Positions 21,716-30,019 of a stretch of 64,000 nt of DNA are shown here, piece after piece; the stretch's first letter is position 1, and each line of letters begins with the position of its first letter. The notes under the pieces are model-generated. The model saw only the letters and a list, made by a program, of their open reading frames with translations, did not search any database and had not been told where the DNA came from. A program made the translations under genes and the position numbers. The stretch comes from Mycobacterium sp. Z3061 (GTDB lineage: Bacteria > Actinomycetota > Actinomycetes > Mycobacteriales > Mycobacteriaceae). The stretch spans positions 1,550,001 through 1,614,000 of the forward strand of contig NZ_CP134062.1 of assembly GCF_031583025.1 (NCBI RefSeq). Direction: 5' to 3'.

Positions 21716-23440
21716 ATGTCCTTTGTGTACGTGGTCCCGGAGACGACATTGGCGGCGGCCGGCGAGCTGTCGGCGATCGGTCAATCGATAGCCACGGCCC
21801 GTGCAGCGGTCGCGCTGCCTACGACGGCGATTCTGGCTGCGGCCGAGGACGAGGTGTCGGCGGCGATTGCTGCGCTGTTCGGGGCGCACGGACAGGCTTA
21901 TCAAGCACTGAGCGGGCAGGCCGCCGCGTTCCACGACCAGTTCGTGCAGGGGCTGCGGAACGGCATGAACTCGTATGCCGCCGCCGAGGCCGCCCAGCGT
22001 CAGATATTGGACGGGATCAATGCGCCCTTCCGGTCATGGCTTGGGCGCCCGTTGATCGGCAACGGAGCCGACGCACCGGTCGGGTCCGGACAGGCCGGGG
22101 GAGCCGGCGGCCTGCTGTTCGGCAACGGTGGCGCCGGTGGATCGGGCGGGCCGGGCCGGGCCGGTGGGGCCGGCGGGGCGGCCGGGTTGTTCGGCAACGG
22201 CGGGACCGGCGGTGCCGGTGGCAGTGGCACCACCGCCGGCGGTGCCGGCGGCAACGGCGGATGGTTGTGGGGCAACGGCGGCGCCGGGGGCGCCGGTGGG
22301 AATTCCACGGCCGCCGGCGGGACGGTCGTCGGCGGAGTTGGGGGGAGCGGCGGTAATGCCGGTTGGCTCGGCGGCAATGGTGGTGCCGGCGGCGCCGGTG
22401 GACGGGCGATTGGCGGTAATGGAGGCGACGGCTTTGGCATTGTCGCCGTCGGGGGGGATGCTGCCACCAACGTTGCGGGTGAGGTGGTGATCGGTGGTGA
22501 CGCGGCGGGCGGCGGAGCGCAAGGCGAGGCCGTGACTGTCACTGGTGGGGCTGGTGGCCTCGGCGGCAACGGTGGCTTGCTCTGGGGCCACGGTGGTGCC
22601 GGCGGAGTCGGTGGGGATGCCTCCGGCGGCGGTGGCGGAGCCGGCGGCAGCTCGGTGGCTCAAGGTGGTAGCGCGCAGGCTCTGGCGGACAACAGTGGCG
22701 CGGTCGGAGGAAGCGCGAGTGTCGGCAGCGCCAACGGGGGTGCGGTGACGGTGACCGGCGGGGCCGGCGGAACCGGCGGGGTGGGTGGCTTGTTGTGGGG
22801 CCATGGCGGTGCCGGTGGTGCTGGCGGGGCGGCAGCGGCCGGTAATGGAGGCCACGGTGGCGCCCCGACCGCGATCGGCGGCGCCGCCAACACGGCGTCC
22901 GGGAATCCTCTCGCACCGGCTGCGGCCGACGGCGGCGATGCGCTGGTGGGTGACGGCAACGGTGGCGCGGTGACGGTGACCGGCGGGGCCGGCGGAACCG
23001 GCGGCGCCGGTGGGATGTGGGGTGGCCACGGTGGTGTCGGAGGGCGCGGCGGAACCGCGGTGGGTGGTGACGGGGGCAACGGTGGCTCACCTAAGGCCAC
23101 CGGAGGTAGCGCCTCCGAGGCCGGCGGTGTGCCGAACGGCGGCGACGCTTCGGTCGGCAACGCCGACGGCGGGGCGGTGACCGTTACCGGAGGGGTCGGC
23201 GGGACGGGCGGGGCCGGCGGCTCCCTGCTGGGCGGGAAAGGCGGCGCAGGCGGGCTCGGCGGCGACGCGACGGGTGGATCGGGGGGCACCAGCGGTGTGC
23301 CGGATGCCCAAGGCGGGGTTGCGCTCCCGCCCTTGGGTACCGCCGTGGGTGGGAGTGCGACCACCGGCATGGCCAGCGGCGGTTCGGTGACGGCCAGCTC
23401 CGGTGCCAACGGGAGCCGCGGTACCGGCGGTCGGCGCTGA
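21716..23440 (+). CDS. PE_PGRS family protein
   Basis: 574 residues. The PE domain (about 1-98) starts [12 protein letters not shown] and includes Y-A-A-A-E, the YxxxD/E signal for ESX export. The linker has [13 protein letters not shown], the conserved anchor before PGRS regions. The rest is Gly-Ala repeats of GGxGGx type, with a longer superimposed repeat: A-V-T-V-T-G-G begins at residues near 273, 344, 419 and 488, and a fifth degenerate copy (S-V-T-A-S-S-G) near 558. Members are secreted or surface-associated and variable between strains; function unknown. It ends R-G-T-G-G-R-R without an extra C-terminal domain. Confidence 0.92.
   Translation: MSFVYVVPETTLAAAGELSAIGQSIATARAAVALPTTAILAAAEDEVSAAIAALFGAHGQAYQALSGQAAAFHDQFVQGLRNGMNSYAAAEAAQRQILDGINAPFRSWLGRPLIGNGADAPVGSGQAGGAGGLLFGNGGAGGSGGPGRAGGAGGAAGLFGNGGTGGAGGSGTTAGGAGGNGGWLWGNGGAGGAGGNSTAAGGTVVGGVGGSGGNAGWLGGNGGAGGAGGRAIGGNGGDGFGIVAVGGDAATNVAGEVVIGGDAAGGGAQGEAVTVTGGAGGLGGNGGLLWGHGGAGGVGGDASGGGGGAGGSSVAQGGSAQALADNSGAVGGSASVGSANGGAVTVTGGAGGTGGVGGLLWGHGGAGGAGGAAAAGNGGHGGAPTAIGGAANTASGNPLAPAAADGGDALVGDGNGGAVTVTGGAGGTGGAGGMWGGHGGVGGRGGTAVGGDGGNGGSPKATGGSASEAGGVPNGGDASVGNADGGAVTVTGGVGGTGGAGGSLLGGKGGAGGLGGDATGGSGGTSGVPDAQGGVALPPLGTAVGGSATTGMASGGSVTASSGANGSRGTGGRR
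22532..23410 (+). repeat. Long-period repeat inside the PGRS region (about 70 codons per unit)
   Basis: The codons for V-T-V-T-G-G start at 22532, 22745, 22970 and 23177, and for the diverged V-T-A-S-S-G at 23387. Spacings are 213, 225, 207 and 210 bases. Each unit continues G-A-G-G-x-G-G-x-G-G-(L-L-W-G-H-G-G or similar). The later units are more diverged. Confidence 0.7.
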
Positions 23441-23568
23441 GCCGATTGCTCGCGTCACCTGCCAGCGCTGGATGTGCCCAGTGGTTCGGTGTGCCACACC
23501 TTCGCGTCTTGTCCGGTCGGTAAGCTGCGCTGCACCGGCGGGCAGGGTTTTGGTGTAGGGAGAAGGCG

Positions 23569-24375
23569 ATGACCGATCAGCTCAACCCGCTCGACGAGTC
23601 CGCACTGCGCGCCCAGGTGCTCGGCGACACGTCCTACTGGCGGCGCCTGGACGTCGTCGCGCAGACCGGTTCGACGAACGCCGACCTGCTGGCGCGCGCC
23701 GCGTCCGGGACCGACATCGACGGTCAGGTGCTGATCGCCGAGCACCAGACCGCCGGACGAGGGCGCCATGACCGCCAATGGGCATCTCCCGGCGAGCAGA
23801 TCACCATGTCGGTCGGCGTGCGGGTCGAAGACGTCTCGACCGCCGGCTGGGGCTGGTTGTCGCTGGCCACCGGCCTGGCGGTCGCCGACGCGGTGGCCAC
23901 CGCCACTACCGTCGAAGCCGGTCTCAAATGGCCCAACGACGTGTTGGCCGGGCACGGCAAACTGGCCGGCATCCTGGCTGAGGTCACGCGGCCGTTCGCG
24001 GTGATCGGGATCGGCCTGAACGTCACCGCGGCCCCATCCGGAGTGCCCGGGGCCACCTCACTTCGCGACGAGGGCGTCGAGCAGCCCGAACGGGACGTCC
24101 TCGTCTGCCGGATCCTGCGCGAACTCGGGGAGCGGATCGCCGGCTGGCGGGCCGCCGACGGCGCCGACCCCCAGCTGGCCAACGACTACCGCGCCCGCAG
24201 CCTGACCCTTGGCTCCCGGGTGCGCGCCGAACTCCCCGGTGGCCGGCAGATCGTCGGGATCGCTCGCGACGTCGACGACCAGGGCCGGCTGTGCCTGGAA
24301 ACCTGGGACAGCGACGCCGCCAAGTCCGGCGAGACCGTCGTGATTTCCGCCGGTGATGTGGTGCACCTGCGGTAA
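23569..24375 (+). CDS. birA: Biotin-protein ligase BirA (no DNA-binding domain)
   Basis: 268 residues, ATG 23569 behind GGGAGAAGG. The catalytic loop G-R-G-R-H-D-R-Q-W-A-S-P follows E-H-Q-T-A-G, and S-T-N-A-D-L-L near residue 36 and L-K-W-P-N-D-V are the biotin/ATP-site motifs. It lacks the N-terminal helix-turn-helix of E. coli BirA, so it is a monofunctional ligase as in M. tuberculosis (Rv3279c). It makes biotinyl-AMP and biotinylates carrier domains; the natural client here is AccA3. The PH-domain gene follows after 11 bases on the same strand. The 128 bases between the PE_PGRS stop and the start hold its promoter region; no motif was recognised. Confidence 0.93.
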   Translation: MTDQLNPLDESALRAQVLGDTSYWRRLDVVAQTGSTNADLLARAASGTDIDGQVLIAEHQTAGRGRHDRQWASPGEQITMSVGVRVEDVSTAGWGWLSLATGLAVADAVATATTVEAGLKWPNDVLAGHGKLAGILAEVTRPFAVIGIGLNVTAAPSGVPGATSLRDEGVEQPERDVLVCRILRELGERIAGWRAADGADPQLANDYRARSLTLGSRVRAELPGGRQIVGIARDVDDQGRLCLETWDSDAAKSGETVVISAGDVVHLR

Positions 24376-24386
24376 TCTCGCGCGAC

Positions 24387-24905
24387 ATGGGCTACCCCGA
24401 CAACGCGCTGGCTGCCGGCGAGCAGGTCGTGATTCATCGCCACCCGCACTGGAAGCGGCTGATCCTGCCGGTCCTGACGTTGCTGCTGGTGACGGGCCTG
24501 GCAGCGCTCGGGTCGGGCTTCGTGAACTCGACCCAGTGGGCGCAGCTCACCAAGAACATCCTGCAGGGCGTCATCTGGGGTATCTGGCTGATCATCGTCG
24601 GCTGGCTGACGGTGTGGCCGTTTCTGACCTGGCTGACCACTCACTTCGTCGTCACCAACCGGCGGGTGATGTACCGCCACGGGGTCCTCACCCGCAGCGG
24701 CATCGACATCCCGTTGGCCCGGATCAACAGCGTGGAGTTCCGGGACAAGATCTTCGAGCGGATGTTCCGCACCGGGACGCTCATCATCGAGTCGGCGTCC
24801 CAGGATCCGTTGGAGTTCTACAACATTCCGCGGCTACGCGAGGTGCACGCGCTGCTGTATCACGAAGTCTTCGACACCCTGGGCTCGGAGGAGTCACCCA
24901 GCTGA
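24387..24905 (+). CDS. Membrane protein with bacterial PH (DUF304-like) domain (Rv3278c-like)
   Basis: 172 residues, ATG 24387. Two hydrophobic segments at about 27-47 and 57-80 are followed by a soluble PH-like domain: T-H-F-V-V-T-N-R-R-V-M-Y-R-H-G-V-L-T-R-S-G-I-D-I-P-L-A-R-I-N-S-V and D-P-L-E-F-Y-N-I-P. This is the bPH2 pattern of M. tuberculosis Rv3278c. Function unknown; members of this family are often in membrane-stress or lipid contexts. It is the second gene of a birA pair. Its last 46 bases overlap the convergent GtrA-like gene. Confidence 0.85.
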   Translation: MGYPDNALAAGEQVVIHRHPHWKRLILPVLTLLLVTGLAALGSGFVNSTQWAQLTKNILQGVIWGIWLIIVGWLTVWPFLTWLTTHFVVTNRRVMYRHGVLTRSGIDIPLARINSVEFRDKIFERMFRTGTLIIESASQDPLEFYNIPRLREVHALLYHEVFDTLGSEESPS

Positions 24906-25546
24906 GCTGACCCGGGCGCTGCCAGCCGGCCGGTGCCCTTACCGCGCCGGTTGCGCCACGACTTCAGCAGCGTGACGTTCCCGCCTTCCAACTCGTCCTC
25001 GAACACTTCGGCGATCCCGCCGGCCGTCAGCGCCGATTCCAGCGCCTTGTCCGGGTTGCGGGCGAACTGGTCGGGGAACACCCAGCGCCGGAAGGCCCAG
25101 AACCGGAACGCCATCTGCAGCAGGTTGCCGACGATGTACGCCGAGAGGAAGTCGGCCAGGTTCTCCATCGTCAGGGTCACGTTCGGCACCCGCAGCTGCA
25201 GGACGTAGCTGGAGAACCACAGCGGGGCCATGCTCAACAGCACGCCCACGCCGCTGAACGCGAAGAACAGCAGCGCTTCGTGGTGGCGCTCACGGCCACC
25301 CCGGTCCCGGAAGCTCCATTCCCGGTTGAGCACGTAGGACGCGATGACCGCGACGATCCCGGCGATCACCTTCGCCGTAACCGGCTTGGATTCCAGAATT
25401 GTGAGCTTCAGCGTGTAGAAAATCGCCGAGTCAATGATGAATGTGGTGCCGCCGACGATGGCAAATTTGATCAGCTCGTGGTGGCGCATCGCAAAGGGTT
25501 GAATCACCCCGGGGAGGCGCGCAATTGTGGCATCGGCAAAGGACAC
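24860..25546 (-). CDS. GtrA-like four-helix membrane protein (Rv3277-like)
   Basis: 228 residues from GTG 25546 (V-S-F-A-D-A-T-I-A-R-L-P), as in M. tuberculosis Rv3277; the open frame continues upstream but overlaps the divergent purK gene and has no homology. Four hydrophobic helices fit GtrA/DPMS-like proteins: K-F-A-I-V-G-G-T-T-F-I-I-D, V-I-A-G-I-V-A-V-I-A-S-Y-V-L-N-R-E-W-S-F, the stretch around G-V-G-V-L-L-S-M, and L-S-A-Y-I-V-G-N-L-L-Q-M-A-F-R-F-W-A-F-R-R. Such proteins assist movement of polyprenyl-linked sugars. In mycobacteria a cell-wall polysaccharide role is plausible, not shown. The C-terminal 60 residues are charged and cytoplasmic. The 46-base overlap with the PH-domain gene is tail to tail. 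Confidence 0.86.
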   Translation of the reverse strand: MSFADATIARLPGVIQPFAMRHHELIKFAIVGGTTFIIDSAIFYTLKLTILESKPVTAKVIAGIVAVIASYVLNREWSFRDRGGRERHHEALLFFAFSGVGVLLSMAPLWFSSYVLQLRVPNVTLTMENLADFLSAYIVGNLLQMAFRFWAFRRWVFPDQFARNPDKALESALTAGGIAEVFEDELEGGNVTLLKSWRNRRGKGTGRLAAPGSAQLGDSSEPRVSKTS

Positions 25547-25645
25547 AGCACGCCAGTGTACGGACGATCTCGAATTCGGCGCAAAATGGTACATAACGAT
25601 TTGGTACGAGAGCCGGAAAACACGCCGGTCAGGTGCCGTGACAAC

Positions 25646-26878
25646 ATGATGGCCGTGCCGAGACCCCGTACCCCGCTGGTGGCCATGGTCGGCGGTGGCC
25701 AACTGGCCAGGATGACCCATCAGGCCGCCATTGCGCTCGGGCAGAGCCTGCGCGTGCTGGCTAACACCGCCGACGAGCCGGCCGCCCAGGTCGCCCCCGA
25801 TGTGGTGCTCGGCTCGCACACCGACCTCGAGGACCTGCGCCGGGTCGCGACCGGCGCCACGGCGCTGACCTTCGACCACGAGCACGTGCCCACCGAGTTG
25901 CTGGAGAAGCTGGTGGCCGAGGGCGTCAACGTGCTGCCGCCGCCGGAAGCGCTGGTGCACGCGCAGGACAAGCTGGTCATGCGGCGGCGCTTGCAGGCCC
26001 TGGGCGCCCCGGTGCCGCGCTACCTCGGCATCGAAGACCCCGACGCCCTCGGTGAGCTGGACGGGTTCGCGGCGGAAATCGGCGGCCCGCTGGTGGTCAA
26101 GGCGGCCCGCGGCGGCTACGACGGCCGCGGCGTCGAGATGACGCGTGATCTTGCCCACGCCCGCGAGGTCGCGGGCGACTACCTGGCCGGCGGGGTGTCG
26201 GTGCTGGTCGAGGAGCGGGTGGCGCTGCGTCGCGAACTGTCCGCGCTGGTCGCCCGCTCGCCGTTCGGCCAGGGCGCGGCGTGGCCGGTGGTGGAGACGG
26301 TGCAGCGCGACGGTATCTGCGTGCAGGTGATCGCTCCGGCGCCGGAGCTGGCGCCGGAAGTCGCCGCCGATGCCCAGCGGCTCGCGCTGCGGCTGGCCGC
26401 GGAGCTGGGCGTGGTCGGCGTGCTGGCCGTCGAACTGTTCGAGACAACGGGGAGCGCTGCTGGGCCCCTCCTCATCAACGAGCTGGCGATGCGGCCGCAC
26501 AACTCCGGGCACTGGACCATGGACGGTTCCCGCACCAGCCAGTTCGAGCAGCACCTGCGGGCCGTGCTGGACTACCCGCTGGGCGACACCGATGCCACCG
26601 TGCCGGTGACGGTGATGGCCAACGTGCTGGGCGCGGCGCAGACCCCGGAGATGGGCATCGACGAACGCCTGCACCACCTGTTCGCCCGGATGCCCGACGC
26701 GCGCGTCCACCTCTACGGCAAGACCGAACGCCCTGGCCGCAAGGTCGGGCACATCAATTTCCTCGGCACCCATGCGGACGGCCCGCACGACCTCGCCGAG
26801 CTGCGCGAACGTGCCGAGCTCGCGGCACACTGGCTGTCCCACGGGCAATGGACGGACGGATGGGATCCACATGACTAA
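25646..26878 (+). CDS. purK: 5-(carboxyamino)imidazole ribonucleotide synthase PurK
   Basis: 410 residues. ATG 25646 (next codon also ATG) is taken because the Rossmann/ATP-grasp core starts soon after: [12 protein letters not shown]. Further motifs are [20 protein letters not shown] and [13 protein letters not shown]. It uses ATP and bicarbonate to carboxylate aminoimidazole ribonucleotide in purine synthesis. The stop overlaps the purE ATG by eight bases, so the two enzymes of the step are coupled. It matches M. tuberculosis PurK (Rv3276c) but has a shorter tail. About 100 bases separate its start from the divergent GtrA-like gene. Confidence 0.95.
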   Translation: MMAVPRPRTPLVAMVGGGQLARMTHQAAIALGQSLRVLANTADEPAAQVAPDVVLGSHTDLEDLRRVATGATALTFDHEHVPTELLEKLVAEGVNVLPPPEALVHAQDKLVMRRRLQALGAPVPRYLGIEDPDALGELDGFAAEIGGPLVVKAARGGYDGRGVEMTRDLAHAREVAGDYLAGGVSVLVEERVALRRELSALVARSPFGQGAAWPVVETVQRDGICVQVIAPAPELAPEVAADAQRLALRLAAELGVVGVLAVELFETTGSAAGPLLINELAMRPHNSGHWTMDGSRTSQFEQHLRAVLDYPLGDTDATVPVTVMANVLGAAQTPEMGIDERLHHLFARMPDARVHLYGKTERPGRKVGHINFLGTHADGPHDLAELRERAELAAHWLSHGQWTDGWDPHD

Positions 26879-27383
26879 TCCCCGGGTCGGCGTGATCATG
26901 GGCAGCGACAGCGACTGGACGGTGATGCAGGACGCCGCGGTGGCACTGGCCGAGTTCGACGTCGCCTTCGAAGTCCGGGTGGTGTCGGCGCACCGGACCC
27001 CCGATGTGATGTTCGACTACGCGCGGCAGGCGGCCGAGCGGGGCATCGAGGTGATCATCGCCGGGGCGGGCGGCGCAGCGCACCTGCCGGGCATGGTCGC
27101 CTCCGCGACCCCACTGCCGGTCATCGGCGTGCCGGTACCCTTGGCCCGGCTCGACGGACTGGACTCGCTGCTGTCGATCGTGCAGATGCCGGCCGGTGTG
27201 CCGGTGGCCACGGTGTCCATCGGCGGCGCCCGCAACGCCGGTCTGCTGGCGGTACGGATGCTCGGATCCTCGGATCCGGAACTACGGACGCGCATCGTCG
27301 CGTTTCAGAATCAGCTGGCCGAGACCGTGCGGGCCAAGGATGCGGAACTGCAGAGACTTGCGGGTAAGTTAGCCCGCGAATAG
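26871..27383 (+). CDS. purE: N5-CAIR mutase PurE
   Basis: 170 residues from ATG 26871. The class I PurE motifs are present: V-I-M-G-S-D-S-D-W near the start, [20 protein letters not shown] and G-V-P-V. It converts N5-carboxyaminoimidazole ribonucleotide made by PurK to the 4-carboxy isomer. It overlaps purK by eight bases; fadE25 follows after 20 bases on the same strand, so the three may share a transcript. Confidence 0.96.
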   Translation: MTNPRVGVIMGSDSDWTVMQDAAVALAEFDVAFEVRVVSAHRTPDVMFDYARQAAERGIEVIIAGAGGAAHLPGMVASATPLPVIGVPVPLARLDGLDSLLSIVQMPAGVPVATVSIGGARNAGLLAVRMLGSSDPELRTRIVAFQNQLAETVRAKDAELQRLAGKLARE

Positions 27384-27403
27384 GAAAGAGGAGGCTGGCG
27401 AAG

Positions 27404-28573
27404 ATGGCTGGTTGGGCCGGAGACGCGTCGTTCGATTTGTTCCAGTTGCCGGAGGAACACCAGGAGTTGCGGGCCGCGATTCGCGCGCTGGCCGAAAAGG
27501 AGATCGCGCCGCACGCCGCCGATGTGGACGAGAATTCCCGGTTCCCCGAGGAAGCGCTGCAGGCGCTGAACACCTCCGGTTTCAATGCCGTGCACGTCCC
27601 CGAGGAATTCGGCGGCCAGGGCGCGGACTCCGTGGCGGCCTGCATCGTCATCGAAGAGGTGGCCCGCGTCGATGCCTCGGCTTCGCTGATCCCCGCGGTA
27701 AACAAGCTGGGCACCATGGGCCTGATCCTGCGCGGCTCCGACGATCTGAAGAAGCAGGTGCTGCCCTCGATCGCGGACGGCTCCGCGATGGCCTCCTACG
27801 CGCTGAGCGAACGCGAGGCCGGCTCGGACGCGGCCTCCATGCGCACCCGGGCCAAGGCCGACGGCGACGACTGGATCCTCAACGGCGCCAAGGCGTGGAT
27901 CACCAACGGCGGCAAGTCATCCTGGTACACCGTCATGGCGGTGACCGACCCGGACAAGGGCGCCAACGGCATCTCGGCGTTCATGGTTCACATCGACGAC
28001 GAAGGCTTCACCATCGGTCCCAAGGAGCGCAAGCTCGGCATCAAGGGCTCGCCCACCACGGAGTTGTACTTCGAGAACTGCCGGATCCCGGGCGACCGGA
28101 TGATCGGCGATCCCGGCACCGGGTTCAAGACGGCGCTGGCCACGTTGGACCACACCCGCCCGACGATCGGGGCGCAGGCGGTCGGCATCGCGCAGGGCGC
28201 GCTGGACGCCGCCATCGCCTACACCAAGGACCGCAAGCAGTTCGGCCAGTCGATCAGCGACTTCCAGGCGGTGCAGTTCATGATCGCCGACATGGCGATG
28301 AAGGTGGAGGCCGCGCGGTTGATGGTCTACTCCGCGGCTGCGCGTGCCGAACGCGGTGAAGGCAATCTCGGCTTCATTTCCGCGGCGTCGAAGTGCCTGG
28401 CTTCGGACGTGGCCATGGAGGTCACCACCGACGCGGTGCAGCTGTTCGGCGGCGCCGGATACACCATTGACTTCCCGGTCGAGCGCATGATGCGCGACGC
28501 GAAGATCACCCAGATCTACGAGGGCACCAACCAGATTCAGCGGGTGGTCATGTCACGGGCGCTGCTGCGCTGA
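27404..28573 (+). CDS. fadE25: Acyl-CoA dehydrogenase FadE25
   Basis: 389 residues; ATG 27404 with GAGGAGG upstream. All acyl-CoA dehydrogenase marks are visible: A-S-Y-A-L-S-E-R-E-A-G-S-D-A-A-S (substrate/FAD loop), W-I-T-N-G-G, R-P-T-I-G-A-Q-A-V-G-I-A-Q-G-A and the C-terminal Q-I-Y-E-G-T-N-Q-I-Q-R, with Glu of Y-E-G-T the expected catalytic base. It catalyses FAD-dependent alpha,beta-dehydrogenation of acyl-CoA. Nearly identical in design to M. tuberculosis FadE25 (Rv3274c). In M. tuberculosis the next gene is the Rv3273 orthologue; here a three-gene signalling operon intervenes. Confidence 0.95.
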   Translation: MAGWAGDASFDLFQLPEEHQELRAAIRALAEKEIAPHAADVDENSRFPEEALQALNTSGFNAVHVPEEFGGQGADSVAACIVIEEVARVDASASLIPAVNKLGTMGLILRGSDDLKKQVLPSIADGSAMASYALSEREAGSDAASMRTRAKADGDDWILNGAKAWITNGGKSSWYTVMAVTDPDKGANGISAFMVHIDDEGFTIGPKERKLGIKGSPTTELYFENCRIPGDRMIGDPGTGFKTALATLDHTRPTIGAQAVGIAQGALDAAIAYTKDRKQFGQSISDFQAVQFMIADMAMKVEAARLMVYSAAARAERGEGNLGFISAASKCLASDVAMEVTTDAVQLFGGAGYTIDFPVERMMRDAKITQIYEGTNQIQRVVMSRALLR

Positions 28574-28594
28574 ACGGACCGCCGGCACAAAAGA

Positions 28595-28627
28595 TGAAGT
28601 TTCTTCAACTGGGGAGAAAACCCCAGT
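28595..28627 (+). terminator. Two adjacent stem-loops after fadE25 (candidate terminator)
   Basis: Hairpin 1: TGAAG (28595-28599), loop TTT, CTTCA (28603-28607). Hairpin 2 follows directly: ACTGGGG (28608-28614), six-base loop AGAAAA, CCCCAGT (28621-28627), perfectly paired. They start 22 bases after the fadE25 stop. No T-tract follows, so intrinsic termination is uncertain; a processing site or protein-binding hairpin is possible. Confidence 0.4.
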
Positions 28628-28781
28628 CCAACCGCCTAGTATCCAGCTGACGACCAAGTCCCCGCGATTGAGCAGCCAGTCGGGGTGGCAACGAACGCGC
28701 AGGGCCGGTGTCGGTGTATTCGCCGTCGCCGCCGCGCTGTCGTGCCGCTCGAACGTTTTGCACTGCCCAGGGGGGTGTGAG

Positions 28782-28832
28782 GTGACTGACCCAATGGCGC
28801 CTGCGCACCCGGAAAAGACGGGTCCTTCATGA
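28782..28832 (+). CDS. Putative 16-residue leader ORF coupled to the REC-PP2C gene
   Basis: GTG 28782 opens a 16-codon frame (M-T-D-P-M-A-P-A-H-P-E-K-T-G-P-S) that ends with TGA 28830-28832, overlapping the ATG of the next gene at 28829 in an ATGA arrangement. A G-rich stretch (28771-28775) could serve as its ribosome site, whereas the following ATG has only a weak one. The other two junctions of this operon are also four-base overlaps. No known peptide matches; it may exist only to feed ribosomes into the phosphatase gene. Unproven. Confidence 0.35.
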   Translation: MTDPMAPAHPEKTGPS

Positions 28833-30019
28833 CGGTGGCTGGTCCATTGGACCCGGCGGCGAGCTGGCAATCGCTGTCATTGCTCCTGGTCGAAGACGAC
28901 CGCGCGGACGCCGTGCTGGTCGAGGAATTGATCGCCGACACAGTGGCCGACATCGAGGTGGTGTGGGCGCAGTCGATGGAGCACGCCGAGCGTCAGCTCG
29001 CCTCGGCCCGTCCCGACTGCGTCCTGCTGGACCTGAACCTGCCCGACGCCAACGGAATCGACGCGCTGGACCGCATCCTCAAGAGCGATGCCACCGTGCC
29101 GATCGTCGTCCTGACCGGCCTCAACGACGAGTACTTCGGCGCGTCCGCGGTCGCCGCCGGCGCCCAGGACTACCTGGTCAAGGGTCGCGTCGAACCCGAG
29201 ATGCTGCGGCGCGCGCTGTTTTACGCGATAGAACGCAAGCGTGCCGAGTTGATCGCCGCCGACCTGCACGCCAGCCAGCTGCGCGCGCGGGAGAACGCGC
29301 TGCTCGAGCGCGGCCTGCTGCCGTCTCCGCTGTTGCTGGACGACCCGGGCGTCGACATCGTGGCCAGGTACCGGCCGAGCCGGGAGAACGCCCTGCTGTG
29401 CGGCGACTTCTACGACGTCGTGCAAACGCCCGACCGGGTCACCCACGTGCTCATCGGCGACGTCGCCGGGCACGGCCCGGACGAGGCGGCGCTCGGCGCG
29501 GCGCTGCGGATCGCCTGGCGCACACTGACTTTCTCCGGAATCCACGGTGTGGAGCAGATGCGTCAGCTGGAACGCGTGCTGCACGCCGAACGTGCCGAGA
29601 ACGGCGTCTTCGCCACCGTGCTCAGCCTCGCGATCCCGGCGCGGGGCGCGATCACCGCCATCCGCGCGGGTCATCCGGGAATGTTGCTGCACGGCCCGGG
29701 ATCGGTGGAGTGGATCGAGCCGCCGTACGGTCCGGCGCTGGGCCTGCGCGGCAGCGACTGGCCACAGCACAAGCTGGAAGTACCGGAAGGGCACGGGCTG
29801 CTGCTGCTCACCGACGGGCTCTTCGAGGGGTACGCGGGCCGCGGGCCGCGCCGGCTCGGCGAGGACGGCTTGCTGGCGCTCGCGCGTGGGCACGCGCAGC
29901 TGGGCGGCGCGGAGTTCGTCGACGCGCTGATCGATGGCGCCCAGGAGTTGGCGCAGGACCAGGGCGGGCTCACCGACGACATCGCGGTGGTGCGGGTGCA
30001 GCGGACCGACCGCCCGTGA
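28829..30019 (+). CDS. Response regulator with PP2C/SpoIIE-type serine phosphatase output
   Basis: 396 residues. The receiver domain is complete: acidic pair D23/D24, phospho-acceptor D68 in V-L-L-D-L-N, T96 and K118. After a helical linker comes a PPM/SpoIIE phosphatase with its metal ligands: C-G-D193-F-Y-D, G-D211-V-A-G-H-G, L-T-D-G-L-F-E and L-T-D-D-I-A. This is the layout of RsbU-like phosphatases that remove phosphate from STAS anti-anti-sigma proteins when their receiver is activated. It overlaps the histidine kinase gene by four bases (GTGA), which is its probable input. A link to SigF partner switching, whose genes lie 18 kb away, is inference. No counterpart sits between fadE25 and the SulP gene in M. 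tuberculosis. Confidence 0.9.
   Translation: MTVAGPLDPAASWQSLSLLLVEDDRADAVLVEELIADTVADIEVVWAQSMEHAERQLASARPDCVLLDLNLPDANGIDALDRILKSDATVPIVVLTGLNDEYFGASAVAAGAQDYLVKGRVEPEMLRRALFYAIERKRAELIAADLHASQLRARENALLERGLLPSPLLLDDPGVDIVARYRPSRENALLCGDFYDVVQTPDRVTHVLIGDVAGHGPDEAALGAALRIAWRTLTFSGIHGVEQMRQLERVLHAERAENGVFATVLSLAIPARGAITAIRAGHPGMLLHGPGSVEWIEPPYGPALGLRGSDWPQHKLEVPEGHGLLLLTDGLFEGYAGRGPRRLGEDGLLALARGHAQLGGAEFVDALIDGAQELAQDQGGLTDDIAVVRVQRTDRP

Noticed and set aside
25547..26899. 451-codon extension of the GtrA-like frame
   Set aside because: It is opposite to purK and purE and has no homology; the GTG 25546 start matches the orthologue.
28755..28778. GTTT ... GGGTGT upstream of the REC-PP2C gene as a SigF promoter
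   Set aside because: The spacer is 14 bases and the -10 box is GGGTGT; both depart from consensus.
28963..30015. Long in-frame extension upstream of the histidine kinase
   Set aside because: It runs in another frame across the REC-PP2C gene; GTG 30016 with the four-base overlap fits the operon pattern.
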